NCBI GenBank assembly: GCA_949152475.1
Contig: OX424559.1
Coordinates: forward strand, 30,795,119 to 30,859,118
Direction of reading: 5' to 3'
DNA from: Terebella lapidaria
Lineage: Eukaryota; Annelida; Polychaeta; Terebellida; Terebellidae
DNA length: 64,000 nucleotides
A program made the position numbers and the translations under genes. This document shows positions 9,579-21,754 of the stretch, piece after piece; positions within the stretch are counted from its first letter, which is position 1, and each line of letters starts with the position of its first letter. The notes below the pieces were generated by a model that worked only from the letters and a program-made list of their open reading frames with translations, did no database searches and was not told where the DNA came from.

Positions 9579-12209
9579 TTACATTAAAATCGCCACATAA
9601 TCGCCACATTACAATGTTGGTCCCCAACATGCTCCGCCCGCGCCCAAAACTGCCAAACCCGACGAAGGCATCGTATGGCGGACCGAAGGAAGCAAGGTGA
9701 ACGGTACCCAGAAGTCACGGCGCAACAGACTAGGACTTTAAGAGTCCCTTTCGGAAGAATGGGGAACGACCCCCGGACTTACGGAGTAAACTATAACACG
9801 CTCTGCAATTTTGAATAAATCCTCATAAACCAGCTAAAATTTCGACCGAGGTAGTCCGAAAAGGTGTGGTGACCTAGGAAGGTCATCGGGCCGAAAGGGA
9901 CGGTGTGCCGAGTCTTTGGAAGATCTTGAAGGTTAAACTTTAAATTTAGAAATTTTGTAAAATGACACACCGAGTGATCAAAAGTGATAGTACCTCTAAA
10001 AATGTTGCCGTCCGCGCGGACATACATATGCCTGACAGACATACATACACCCGCGGACAGCTGTCGCAGACAGCTACAATAGCCAATGCGGCAAGCCGCA
10101 CTGACTGCCGGTATCGATGTACTACTACCCGGGCAGGCCAGTGTAGAGACGCGCAGACAGGCGGACATCCACAAACGAATGTAGACACCCGTCCATCAGC
10201 ACATCTCCAACACGGCTCGCACGGGGAATTCACCACCGGCAAAAACACTCGCATCTCGAACACCGGCCACGCGGATCCGTTAGGACCCAGCGCTGCAGCA
10301 GCGGACGAAACACGAATGGCACAAAACAAATGCGCTAAACATCTGGAGATTAAATAAATAATCCGGGTTCAACATTTTTTGTATAAATACAACAAATATC
10401 GGCAGCTATTCTACACGCGTAGCATCGCACGCGGAGTCACTGCAAAACTCTGTCCCCGGTCACAATGACACATTGCTCGGACCACAATACAAACACTATA
10501 AAACTCATGCGGGAGCAATCATTTCCCTCCGGTGACTCCTCACACTCCATGTATACGGGTAGAAACGCGTTTCTATCCCGGGGGACCTCGCAAATATAAT
10601 ATTGTAATTAAAATTAGTCATTCGCTTTCACGTCCGCACCGGCGGTAAATGACGTAAAGTTAATCACACAGCAAGGTAGAAATTGGGCTTAAAATTGACA
10701 GTAACCACTAACTTGTGGTTGTAACGAATATGTCAGACGAAAACAACAATAAATTGTCATTCTCCAGTCTTTTCAAATATCACAGCAATCCGTCACTGTC
10801 AAAATTAGCGCAACTCCTTAGACCCCTCTACTGCACCGGAAAGGAAATTTCACATACTTGTCTCACTTTGTATCATTAACAGAGCAAGAACAGAATTCTC
10901 CAGAGACATGCCGCACACTTGTGGCTTATATAATCCACTCACTAAATAATAAGGTGAGGTGGAAAATAAAAAAAATCACTCCCCATAGCCGCTGGTACGC
11001 TTACAGGGCGATCGGACATGCCCATGGCAGCCGGACAGACAATTGGGCGCCCTATGGGCGGTAGCGACCCGCCCACTAGCAACCCCAACGTACAGCCCGA
11101 CCGCGGAGCGGTGTCCGGTCCAACCCAGAGCCCATCCAAACGACTACCGGAGCGCGGAACCAATAGATTAGACGCGGAGCCGGCATGGTCCTTAGCCTCT
11201 ATGGCTAGGGGGAACGTGCCCGTCATGCCGGCGCCCAATCTAGAGGATCCCTAACATGATGAAATCAATAGCCGGCGGACGTCCATGTTGCCAATGTTTG
11301 GCATATTGACCTTATCCAATGATAATGATAGGGATTAAAAGCCACAAAGTATGCTGCGCATGTACAATACGACCCCCTTCTTAGAAAGGGGCCGGGGATC
11401 CGGTCATCCCGGCCGGACCGCGTATTATAAGGTGCGATCCGGACGAAAATGAGCGTCCCCCACTGCCGCGGCTGGTCCGCACGCGCGAACTTAACGGCCG
11501 GTCCATTAAAATAATGGTAACGGTTTCCTGCCGTAGAAACCTTAAACTACATCTAAATACACTTAGAGTAGTGGCTCACGAGGGATAACTACACCGAAGT
11601 GCGTCATCTTAAAGCGTCCGGATGCCGGACGAGTCACGCGGACGAACCGCGGACATCAGTCCTCACGTGCGGACACTATCCTCGCGTCCAGTAGCCAGTT
11701 CCCAATTCCGTGGGAAGGCGCTTCTCCCGTAGCGGACGTAAATCCCAACCTCAGCCTGGCCACAAAAGAGGTTGTCCCGGGACCAGGGGCGTCCGGCCGG
11801 AGCAGTAAATTCGTCAGTAAATGTGACGGATTACGCCGGACAGCCGTCCAAACTGTGCGGACAGGCCATCCGTACGTCCCTGGCGCTAGAAACTACAGGA
11901 GGGCGGATGCGGAGCGGCGGCGTTACGACGCAAAGATGTCCGCGGACCCTCAACTCCGGAGATAGCCACAAAGTGACCGCTCACGGAGGAAAGTCGTGTG
12001 GATCCTCACGGAACGACCTAAAATCCATCCCTGGTGTGATAGATGGATACCGCAGACGCATCCGCATGGGCGGAACGTTAATCCCACCCATACCGGGTCG
12101 GCGCACGAGGTTTACGGCGTGGCCGCCCGTCATCCGCAGGTAATGGAGGGAGCGGGGGTACCTGCGGATCGCCGAGATCTGGTTCAAAGTCGTCCGGACC
12201 GTCATCCGA
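9579..12209 (-). other. Long 3' noncoding stretch inside the Ty3/gypsy element
   Basis: About 2.6 kb between integrase and the 3' LTR, as GC-rich and CpG-rich as the rest of the element. Open frames up to ~130 codons exist on both strands, but none shows a signal peptide plus membrane segment (no envelope candidate) or a known domain. A G-rich, palindromic GTTGGGGACCAACAT stands just upstream of the 3' LTR on the minus strand, where the plus-strand primer (polypurine tract) would be expected. Confidence 0.6.
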
Positions 12210-15200
12210 CGGATCAGAGAAATGCGGCGTACACGCTCATACGGCGTACACGCTCATACGGAGTCCACGGATGCTGACCGGACGGATCCAATAAAGGAGC
12301 ATCATCCGGTTCTGCATCTTGTATAAGCGGATCCATGACAAGCGGGCCTTCGTACTTCTTCAGGTTATCTATGTGAACCACCAGAACCCTGTCCGGGTCG
12401 GAGTCCCTCCGGATCCGGTAGTCCACGTCCATAACCCTCTTAAGCACTGTAAACGGCCCTATCCACGGCTTAGCAAATTTGTTGCCTTGCTTAAGCGGTG
12501 GGTATTAGTAGCGCACCTTGTCACCTTCCGCGAAAGCGGGCCTAGTCTTAGCATGGGCATCATAGGTTCGTTTCTGCCGGATAGCGGACTTGTCAAGGCG
12601 CGCCCGCGCGAAATCAAGGGCGTTCGCCAGGGCACGGCGAACCCACTCCAAGTACTCCGGACCGCACTGAGGTACTGCGCCGGACTCTGCCGCAGTTGGA
12701 TACATGATATCCACGGGCAGATTTAGCTCCCGGTCGTACAACATCGCGTACCGACGACCGGTACGCCATTAAGACGTACGGGAGGTGGTCATCCCAATCA
12801 TTCGCACGGTCATTCACAAAGGCCGCCAGCATATTGAGGACCGATTGATTGAAGCGTTCGACCTGGCCATCAGACTGGGGCCTGTAAGGGGTGGTCCGGA
12901 CCTTGGTACTGCCCAGCATCTGTGCTAGGCCCCAGAACAGGTTGCTTTCAAATTGTGTGCCCTGATCCGAGTGTACCTGCTTGGGTACGCCATGGTACAC
13001 CACCCATCTATTCACCAGCAACCGAGCTACCTCGTTCGCAGTTTGGCGGCGCAGTGGGTACGCATCGGTATATTTGGTGAAATAGTCGGAAATCACCAGG
13101 ATGTACCGGAAACCATGCGGGGTGACCCGATGGGTATCCAGTATGTCCAAAGCTATCCAATCAAAAGACGCGCCAGCCTTAACCGTGGTTAAGGGGTGGC
13201 GGCCAGGAGCCGGAACTCCTTTGCGAGCTTGACACCGAGGGCAGGCTGTGCACCACCGTTGCACGTCCAAACTGCTACCAGGCCAATGAAAGCGCTGTTG
13301 TAGCCTATGGACGGTCCTCCGGATTCCCAAGTGACCGGTCACCCGGAGGTCATGCAACTGGTGGAGTACTTCTTTCCGCAGCTCCGCCGGAAGCACCAAC
13401 TGCCATATGGGAGGCAGTGGAGTCGGTGGCTCATAGCGCCGGTATAAGAGGCCATCCCTCAAGGAGAGTCTTTCCCACTGGGAGATAAGAGACTGGGTCT
13501 CCTCCCTGTAGGTTTTCCGCTCATCCTTAGAGGGTTTCTGGCCGGCCTCAAGGGCTCTGATTACCAGTGCCAGAGCACTGTCAGCTCTCTGCTTCGCAGC
13601 CAACTGCGCCGGAGAGTAGCCACCTAGGTAATTAGGCTCCTCATCCGACACGTCCGACTGCGCCGCAGCGGCCATCACCACAGGGGGCAAGGACCGCTCA
13701 TACTCAGACTCGTCCGTGGACGAGGGTACCCACAAGGAGTACACCGCCGGACTTGAGGAAGACTCCCTGGAGCTGAGCCGCACCTCCGCTTCAAATGCGG
13801 GATGCCAACGCCGGTAACGGCGGGTCCTCGCGCGGGAGTGAACTCCTGCTGCTCCGGCCGCCGTGTTGTTAGAGGGGGCGGCGGCCTGCGGTCTCCCCGG
13901 AAGGTCCATTTCCGAGTCTGAGGAAGAATCCGCGGCGTGCTGGAATGGGGCCATCCCTGCACAGCCAGAATTCTTGCACTTATGACAACGGGACAAGCCG
14001 TCCGCGTTGCCGTGCAACTTACCGGCGCGGTGCTCAATTTTCATGTCATACTCTTGGAGTTTGACGAGCCACCGGGCCACCAAGCCGTCGGCCTCACTAT
14101 AGTTGAGGAGCCATCTCAGCGAACCGTGATCGGTCCGCAAGCGGAAATGGCGTCCCAACAGATAGTGCCGGAAGCGCTTGGTCATCGTAAGAACCGCGAG
14201 CAGCTCGCGGTGCGTGGTACAGTAGTTCATTTGAGAGCGGCTAAGAGCCACACTCGCATAAGCTACTACCCGCTCCTGCCCGTCCACGATCTGCGAGAGG
14301 ACACCGCCGAGTGCAAAGTTACTCGCATCAGTGTCCAGGATAAACTCGCAATCCGGACGAGGGTGCCGCAGCACCGGCGCATCTGCCAAAGCCTTCCGGA
14401 GTTCCGCGAAGGCAGTTACCTGCTCTTCGGACCAGACGAAGTCGGCGCCCTTTTCCGTAAGGATAGTAAGGGGGCGCGCAACCTCCGCAAAGCCTCGCAC
14501 AAACCGGCGACGGTAGCTCGCGAAGCCCAGAAAGGACCTCACGTCCGCCACGTTGCAAGGCCGAGGCCAGTTCTTGACGGCCTCTAGCTTCTTAGGATCT
14601 GGTCTCACTCCGGTGCCCGTTACCATAAAGCCCAAGTACAGGATTTCCTGCGCGAAAAGCTCGCATTTACTTGGCTTCAACTTGAGCCCTGCTTCGCGGA
14701 TGCGATGGAGTACCATCTGGAGGTTGGTGAGGGTTTCCTCGAACGACCGGCCATACACGACGACATCGTCGATGTAGACCATACGTCGCTTCCAGAGGAA
14801 CCCTTTGAGTACCATCTCCATGAGGCGCTCAAACGTCGCTGGTGCGTTACAGAGCCCGAACGGCATTACCTTAAATTGGTAGAGCCCGTTCTTCGTAACG
14901 AAGGCAGTTTTCACCCTATCACTCTCCTCCATCTCGACCTGCCAATACCCGGAGGCCAGATCCAGAGCACAGAAGTAGTGCGATCCGGCCAGGGAATCGA
15001 AGGTGTCTTCGATGTGCGGGAGAGGATATGACTCCTTCCGCGTGACATCGTTAAGCTTACGATAATCGACGCAGAACCTCCACGAGCCATCCTTTTTCTT
15101 CACCATAACCACAGGACTTGCCCAAGGGCTGTCACTGGGTTCGATGATGTCTAGCTCGAGCATCTTCTGCACCTCCTGGTCGATGACCTCTTGGTGCACT

Positions 15201-15463
15201 ATCGCTGCTCGCCGTAGACGTTGTTTGATCGGACGCTCGTCTAGGAGGTCGATGCGGTGTTTGTCAACGTCTGTCTTGCCAACCGCACCGTCCGGACCCA
15301 TAAATACATCCGCATACTGCCGCAACAGTCTGCGGAGTGCCTGGCGCTGCTCTTCACCCAGCCGGTCCTTCGGAACCAAAGATTCCAGATGGTCCGGCAG
15401 GTTGAACGGACCATCTCCGGCGGCAGGTTGAACGGACCATCTCCGGCGGCCGCCGCCGCGCAC
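12210..15463 (-). pseudogene. pol region: reverse transcriptase, RNase H, integrase
   Basis: Reading the minus strand: the RT fingers (WASPVVMVKKKDGSWRFCVD) come first, then the polymerase motif YIDDVVVY at about 14753-14776. RNase H follows with its first catalytic aspartate in DTDASNFALGG (about 14305-14335). Integrase follows with an HHCC zinc region (about 13200-13340) and the catalytic-core motif HSDQGTQFES (about 12945-12975). A fragment near 12230-12440 resembles the C-terminal GPY/F-like part of integrase. The long stretch from RT through the integrase core is open. The whole region is not, and the element is described as broken. Confidence 0.92.
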
Positions 15464-15479
15464 GCAGCGCGGCAGACAG

Positions 15480-16377
15480 GATCGTCGGGGATGACACGAC
15501 TAGACGACGCGGGCATAGCCGTAGCGGCTAAGCACCCGCGCCGCAGCACAACGGGTGAGTCTGTAGGATTCACCACGAGAAGGGGCATCGTGCGGACGTC
15601 GGACTTGACCAGAGTCCCGCCCAGCATGAGCCCAGTTCCCTTGGCGAAACTACTCACCGGCTGCACTATACACGGACGACCTTCGAGGGGCATGCGGGGA
15701 CGACGCGGCCGCGCCTCGATGATCATCTCACTCATAGGCGGCACCACCGTGGTGCGCGCCACCCGCATTTGGAATGAATGCGCCGGACCCATGCGGAAGA
15801 GGTAGTGTGTGTCCTCTCCCATCCGGAACTCACCCGCACTAAAATTAGCGGTGACCCGGTGGGTCCGGAGAAAATTCATCCCAATAATCCCGGCCGCTCC
15901 AATGTCTGCGACGATTGCCTCTGTCGGATACACTTTGTCCCCAAGTGTGACAGGCAAATCGACGATACCGTAGACACGGATGCGGTTGTTACCGGCTCCG
16001 TAGAGCTGGTAAGGCCCGGGATCGCGCAGCTCGAGAGCGCGCAGCACGGGTTCCCTTCGGTACGTTTCTATGGCTACGAGGGTGACCTCCGAGCCTGAGT
16101 CGACAAGGAACCGGACCGGCTCCCGCCCGAATGGCAGGGGCAGGTACCAGCAAGTGTCCTTGACCAGTGCGCATTTTGAATGGTATCTTTCGCACGCACT
16201 GGGCCCATTCTCAGAGTCCTCGTTATCCGCCTCAGCCGCGGACGAGCCAGACTGATCCTCAAGGACCACTTCCGGAGAAGTTATATCTACTTGAGGTTCG
16301 TCCGGTTCATCCGGAGGTGGGGCGGCATCCTTTGCCACAGAACAACTGTCCTCGGACGCAGTGTTGGTCGCCACCAC
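15480..16377 (-). pseudogene. Aspartic protease region of the Ty3/gypsy element
   Basis: A retropepsin-type active site FLVDSGSEVTLV lies at about 16080-16110 on the minus strand, followed by the hydrophobic IIGMNFL-type strand expected about 70 residues later. An acidic linker precedes it. This is the enzyme that cuts Gag and Pol in this family. Confidence 0.85.
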
Positions 16378-16385
16378 GTCCGATT

Positions 16386-18580
16386 TCAGTTTCCCTGCCG
16401 TGAGGGACGGCCTTGTTGTCCCGCGGGACCAGACCGAGAGTAATTACTCCTGCACGGACCGGGTATATTCCCTTGGTATCCGCGCGCCCGCAAACGCTCC
16501 AACAACTCCGGACACTTCAGCCAAAAGTGCCCCTGCTTTCCGCAGAAATAGCAGGGACGGTTCTGAGCCGGTCCGGAGGTGAACGCACAGCATTCCGCGG
16601 GCCCCGGAGTCTCGATCTCGGCGCAGTACGCAATCATTTGCGCGGCGCCGAAATCATACTCTTCATAGTCGAACTCATCCGGAGATGAGGACGATGCGGC
16701 AACCGGTGCCGCTTGTGCGGGCATCCCTGTGTAGGGTGCCGGCGCACTAAACCGCTGGGGTTTAGGTTCTCCGGCGGGCTCCCGGTAAGCCGGGGCCTGC
16801 CACGGAGTGACCTGCGATGCTTGCGCTGGAGGAGACGCCGCCGCCGGCATGGGAACAGCCGGGGCCGGAGGCATCTGTCTTGAGCGGACAGCTACCTCTA
16901 TCGCAAGGGCGGCGTTAATGGCTTCCTCCATCGACCGCTTTTCATGGGTGGCCAGCCCGTAAGCAATGTGGTAAGGCTGGCCATCGATGAATTGGTCGAT
17001 CAGCATCGGTTCAAACCGACTGGCTTCCATGTCCGGATAAGCTCTCCGGCCGAGAATGCGCAAGTTAAACGCAAACTCTGTCACGGATTCAGTCGGTAGG
17101 CGGGTCCGCGCTTAGAATTCCCGTTCAAACTGCCGCCTGTTGGCGTGAACAGTAGGTGTAGTTGCCGCGCAACCTCGCCGAAAGTTACCGTTCCCACCGG
17201 CAAACACTGCATCACCCGGAGAGCCTTCCCCTCTAGGCTCCCGGATAGGATGTGTCCGGCTTCCGCCTGGGTCCATCCTTCGTACACGGCGGTATGCCAT
17301 ACTTGGAGTAAATAGTCCTCCAAGTCGGCGTTATCCTCGTTGAAGCGTTTCCGCCATGATGACTGGTCGGGTCCCAGGTAATTAGGGGACCAGAACCGAC
17401 GGGCGGAACCCGCTCCGGGGTCTTCCGTGTACGCGGGCAACGTGCGGCTGCTATCCGCTCCAACGGCGGAGTCCGCGGATGCAGACCCACTCGCCGTGGC
17501 TGTAGGAGCAGGGTAGGGTACGCTCGCTGCCGGAACCAAACTTCCCATAGGCCCACCCTAAATAGGTGCGGACGGGACTCCCATCGAACTTACTGGGTAA
17601 GCTCCAGATGGGGCGGCAAAGCTAATGTAGCTTGGGGCCGGAGCCACCGGTTGCCACTGCCCGCCCGGCACATATTGCGTGCCAGGGTAAGCCGACCACG
17701 CGGCTTGCGCTCCGGCCGTCGGAACGGTCGACGCAGTCGCCAACGTGGTACTCCCGAGTCGCGGAGCAGGCGCGGATCCCGTTGCCGGGACCACCGGCGT
17801 CTGCGGACTCGGTGAAACTTGGGGAGGGGCTGGAGGCCCGACTATCCCCGAACTGTAAGCGGCCGACGGATCAACGCTCAGAGATGGCTGATTACGCTTG
17901 TACTGCTCAAGCGCCTCGGAAATCAGCCATCTCTCCCTCTCCGACAGAGGCCCCGAGTTACCTCGTGTCCGCGGAGAAGGGGAGCGGTTCCGCCGGTCAG
18001 ATCGTCCCTGATGGGGTGACCGGGCGCGGTGGTAGCGCCCTTTAGGGGCCAGCTCACCTAGTGCGTCAGTGAGCTGATCCACCGCATCACCCGATGCGGA
18101 CCGACCAGAACCCATGCCGGGGACTCGCGAGGGAGTCCACCCGGCTGGGTGCGGCATCTGGTACCAAGGGTCCGCTTGCCCAGAGGTGCCCGCAGTAGCC
18201 GGCGCTCGATCTCGGACGTCCGGAGATGGTCCACGGAAGAGTGCCGTTTGCCACGGACTCGTTCTGGGCACGGGTGGGCGCGGCGTAGAGCCGTTGCCGG
18301 CTCCGCCTACCGCGCCTAATCCGTCAAGGCCCGGCCTTGACGACAACTCCTGTTGCGGCCCCGTGGGGCTCGACTCTACGTCCGGAGACGGAGTCAGGGA
18401 CGCCGGAGTCGACTCCGCAGACTGGGACTTGTCGGCAGAGGGCTCCGCACGCTCCTTCCGGCCGCCGGAGTCATCTGAAGATGTCTCACGGCGGCTGTCG
18501 CTCGACCGGGTGCGGTCCGCGACATTACCACCCGTTTCCCTCCCGCTATCTTTCTCCTTATTTTTCGCTTTGTCAGCCAT
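16386..18580 (-). pseudogene. gag region of the Ty3/gypsy element
   Basis: The upstream part encodes a Ser/Pro/Gly-rich, probably disordered region. Further on is a capsid-like stretch. Near the end (about 16510-16556) is one CCHC zinc knuckle of the form C-x2-C-x4-H-x4-C (CYFCGKQGHFWLKC), the usual nucleocapsid signature that binds element RNA. The region is not one continuous frame. It is treated as a fossil part and not as a host gene. Confidence 0.85.
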
Positions 18581-18671
18581 GTTTGGTTCTGTCCTGGAGG
18601 AGATAGGAGTCCCCAGGGACGAAGGAGGCTACAACTCGGTGACGGTAGGCTACTATGGGACGCTGTCGGAC

Positions 18672-18691
18672 TGATCCTGGTCACGGCACCA
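18672..18691 (-). promoter_or_regulatory. Primer-binding site, tRNA-His type
   Basis: On the minus strand, one base after the LTR, the sequence reads TGGTGCCGTGACCAGGATC. The 3' end of metazoan tRNA-His (…GAGTCACGGCACCA from memory) has the reverse complement TGGTGCCGTGACTCGG. The first twelve bases match exactly, then two mismatches, then GGAT matches again. Confidence 0.7.
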
Positions 18692-18692
18692 A

Positions 18693-19358
18693 TGTAACGT
18701 TCGTCCGCCCCCGAGTGGGGGCGTCCGCGCGATACCCTACAGGTATCACAACCAGGTACCAGTCCGTCCGGAACGAGCCCGGATCTCATACATCACCACA
18801 TAGTACAACACATCATCAACATCATCATCGTCATCATCATCACATGCATTATACATCATAATGGCAATGTAGCCGTGTGTAGAGCCCGAGAGGCCATGGG
18901 CGCGGCCTCACGGAACCCGTACACGTGGGCATATTGCTCTCCGGTCTCGCCGACGGCACTGCCACAGAGATAGAACTCTGCATCAGCCCGACGGTCTGCC
19001 AGAGCCTCTGTCACCTCGTCCCGGGGAGGGGGAGAACTGGCGATCCACAGGGCTTGCGCCCCCGAGTCAGCAGCTCGTCTCCCCCAGCCCGGGCCCCCCA
19101 ATTGGAATCTGTCCCAAGGGCCCCCTCGGACAGACTCCTCGATCGAGCGTTTCCCAGTGTATATATAATACACCAGAAAGCCGAGCCTGCACGCGCAGCT
19201 CATACAACCATTGTTATAGTTTACTGGAGTGTACACAATCACGAGCGTTGCCGTGGCAACACAGACTCGAACCGAGTAGGCCAAGACGGAAAAGGACGTA
19301 TAAATGAGTTATGTGTTTACAATGTCACCTGCCGTGAACTTAGGGCAAAATCGCCACA
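18693..19358 (-). repeat. 5' LTR of the Ty3/gypsy element
   Basis: 666 bp, nearly identical to the 3' LTR apart from being shorter. The TATA-like box lies at about 19161-19170 (minus strand). The LTR is followed inward (leftward) by one base and then the primer-binding site. Confidence 0.93.
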
Positions 19359-19362
19359 TTTA

Positions 19363-19477
19363 ATTATTTAAAAAATCACTTAATAATATTCCAAATATTA
19401 CGTAATCCAAAACGTAATAACTGCCAGTCATTAGATCACAAATAATTTGTGTTCATTCTTATAAAAAATATATATAT
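19363..19477. other. Short host spacer between LTR element and LINE
   Basis: AT-rich sequence of about 115 bp between the target duplication of the LTR element and the microsatellite tail of the LINE. No feature. Confidence 0.5.
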
Positions 19478-19820
19478 TAGTAGTAGTAGTAGTAGTAGTA
19501 GTTTATTTCGTGAACTCATGATACATATATATACAAAATTATCACATGTTAATTACGTACACTAAATGAAGACACGAGGACCCGTATAACCCGAAGATTG
19601 TCTTACTACGGGCCCTAGGGTTGCTGACAGGACGCAGGTGAGAAACAACACGAGCATCAACGATGACAAAGTTAGATCAATTATATCAATTGAAAATGGC
19701 GAGCTTGGGGCAGACCGAGACTGAGTCGACAATGAATACGATGCAAGTGGTGTGGTGAAATAAATATTCCCGAAAATGAATAGGAACAAGAAGTAAGACA
19801 TCGAAAACAAGAAAATTTAA

Positions 19821-20804
19821 TTATGTGTTGCAACTTTGACAATATTGACTTGAGCATGAGACATGCGATCTATGCTGATCGAGGTATGAACATTTAGAGG
19901 AATGTTTAAATTGATTTCTGGATAAGCGGTGTGGATCGATGTGAGAATGTGTTATATTCCATATATTGGGCAACTTGAACGGTGGTAATTGCGAAGAGAA
20001 TGTATTTTTGCATTTTGGTGTGAAAAACATTTGCGATTGCCTTGTTATGTGATTGTTTTGAATTTGGTGGTTGAATTTAAATAACCCGTCGAATGATATG
20101 GGCAAGCGACTGTGAAAAAAATCAAACATGAAGAGGCTAGCATTATACTCATATAGGTCTCTAACTTTCAATATTTCAGATTGTTTGAATAGTGGATCAG
20201 TGTGACTATTGTACGGGGCAGAATTAATTAAGCGTATGGCACGTTTTTGAAGAGTGTTAGCTCGACATAGAACTGATTTTTTAACGTTTCCCCAGGCAGT
20301 GATGCCATAGGATAAATGAGGATGGAAGAAAGCGAAATATAGAGTCTTTAGTGAATCTTTAGATAAGAACTTACTGGCCTGTTTCATTGCAAAAATAGCG
20401 CGGGACAATTTGACGTTGACACTATCTAGATGATATTTCCAGTTTAAGTGTTCGTCAAGGCACAGACCTAGAAATTTAGTTGTTTTTTCTTCGCATCCTT
20501 CACCAATCCTGCATAGTTCTGTACCGTTTATTGATATTGACTTATGTTCAAAGTTCACATGCTTATTTTTGGGTCTGATTACCATATATTTTGTTTTCTG
20601 TGCATTCAAAGACAATTTGTTGGCGCAGAACCAGGTGAATAAGTTATTGGCATGTTTATTTGCATCATTGTACAATTTATTTATGTCGCCCGATTTTGTT
20701 AGTAGTGTTGTGTCGTCAGCAAAAGATAATATACTTGCATCGGTTGCTTTGTTAATGTCGTTTACATAGATTAAATATAAAAGAGGCCCGAGAATGGGGC
20801 ACAT
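19821..20804 (-). pseudogene. LINE reverse transcriptase, C-terminal part
   Basis: This picks up at [13 protein letters not shown], continues through the catalytic LSFADDTTLLTKSG, and goes on to the thumb and C-terminal region (FLGLCLDEHLNWKYHLDSV, YGITAWGN). It overlaps the N-terminal block by about 34 bases in another frame because of the small deletion. It ends in a Cys/Ser/His-rich tail about 320 bp before the microsatellite tail. Confidence 0.88.
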
Positions 20805-21649
20805 TTAATACCGTACATTTCAGATTCATTTCCATCGAATTCAACATATTGTTGTCTGTCAGTCAAATAATTTTCAAACCACTTATATGCAAGTCCCCTG
20901 ATCCCATATGTATTGAGTTTTTTTAGCAGAATATGATGGTTAATTACGTCAAATGCTTTAGAAAGATCACATAAAACAGCTAATGTTAATTGAGAAGGCG
21001 AGTTATTAGCTGATTCAAAACAATGGTTTAGTAGATGGATTATGGGATGTATGGTTGAATGCTTTGAGCGAAATCCATATTGATGTTTGTAGAAGAGTGA
21101 ATGTGCCTTAAGGAACTTAACAACTTTGTCATACATTATCTTCTCAAGTAATTTGGAAAAAGCTGGGAGTAGGCTGATGGGGCGGTAGTTTTTCAATAAA
21201 CTGGGATCCGATGATTTATAGATAGGGATTACTTTTGCGGTCTTCATCTCAGTTGGCACAATGCCAGTTTCTAGTGATTTATTGATAATATGTGTTAACG
21301 GAGAGAGTACATTTTGTATAGAGGTAATGAGAAGTTTGGTGGATACTTCATCATTACCAGAGCTGTTTTTGGGCTTTAATTTCATTGCTGATTCTTTAAC
21401 AATTTCAGGCGTAACGGGTTCAATGAAGATACTATTTACGATAGGGTCAGGCATATAATCTTGAAAATTTTTGGAGACATTCGGTATAGATTTACTTGTT
21501 TCTGATCCAATTGTAGAGAAGTATTTATTAAAACTATAAGTCATTAATCTTGGTACATTTTTTTGCCGTTGACTAACTTCCTGTTTGCATGTCACTTGTT
21601 TGTCACTCATGCGTTCATTCTTATGTGATATAGACGTCGGATGTTTCAT
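20771..21649 (-). pseudogene. LINE reverse transcriptase, N-terminal part
   Basis: 292 codons: a linker, then RT fingers and palm up to the catalytic aspartate in [12 protein letters not shown] and the strand [20 protein letters not shown]. The frame then leaves the expected VPQGSILGPLLF motif. The bases read GTGCCCC directly joined to ATTCTCGGGCC, consistent with an 8-nt deletion in the codons for PQGS, which shifts the rest into the neighbouring frame. Confidence 0.88.
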
Positions 21650-21754
21650 GAAGTAAATAGAGGAAGCGCACTAAAAGGCATTATTATGACCCCTGCACAC
21701 GTTTGGATAATTCAACAAAATTATATGGAAAATATCATATATCATCATTTCCAT

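Larger units (their letters stand above)
8842..19358 (-). mobile_element. Ty3/gypsy LTR retrotransposon, young insertion, coding region broken
   Basis: An LTR retrotransposon of about 10.5 kb in reverse orientation. It has two LTRs in direct repeat (8842-9578 and 18693-19358), each bounded TG...CA on the plus strand, with a 4-bp target duplication TTTA (8838-8841 and 19359-19362). The order on the minus strand is 5' LTR, tRNA primer site, gag, protease, reverse transcriptase, RNase H, integrase, which is the Ty3/gypsy order. No chromodomain was noticed. A noncoding stretch of about 2.6 kb separates pol from the 3' LTR. The LTRs differ at only about five aligned positions in ~660, besides a length difference, so the insertion is recent. 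The coding region is split into several open blocks, suggesting about three to five interruptions, some of which may be normal recoding sites. Its GC-rich composition contrasts with the AT-rich host. Confidence 0.93.
19478..21655 (-). mobile_element. 5'-truncated LINE (Jockey/CR1/L2-like superfamily)
   Basis: A minus-strand non-LTR retrotransposon. It ends in a trinucleotide tail (about eight TAG/AGT units on the plus strand, 19478-19501), typical of CR1/L2/Crack-type LINEs. Coding content is the linker plus reverse transcriptase; the apurinic endonuclease expected upstream is missing, so the copy is 5' truncated. RT motifs include [46 protein letters not shown] and LSFADDTTLL. Neither a 3' UTR function nor target duplications were identified. 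The clade within the superfamily is not settled by eye. Confidence 0.9.

Noticed and set aside
9005-9600. Open frames of up to 140 codons on both strands
   Set aside because: They lie in the LTR and recur in the other LTR (18856-19371). They are part of the retrotransposon's regulatory end, not genes.
9579-12209. Possible envelope gene between pol and the 3' LTR of the Ty3/gypsy element
   Set aside because: No open frame there shows a signal peptide, membrane anchor or cysteine pattern; longest frames are ~130 codons on mixed strands.
18672-18691. A tRNA-His gene fragment
   Set aside because: Only the 3'-end complement is present, exactly where a primer-binding site belongs, and nothing around it folds as a tRNA.
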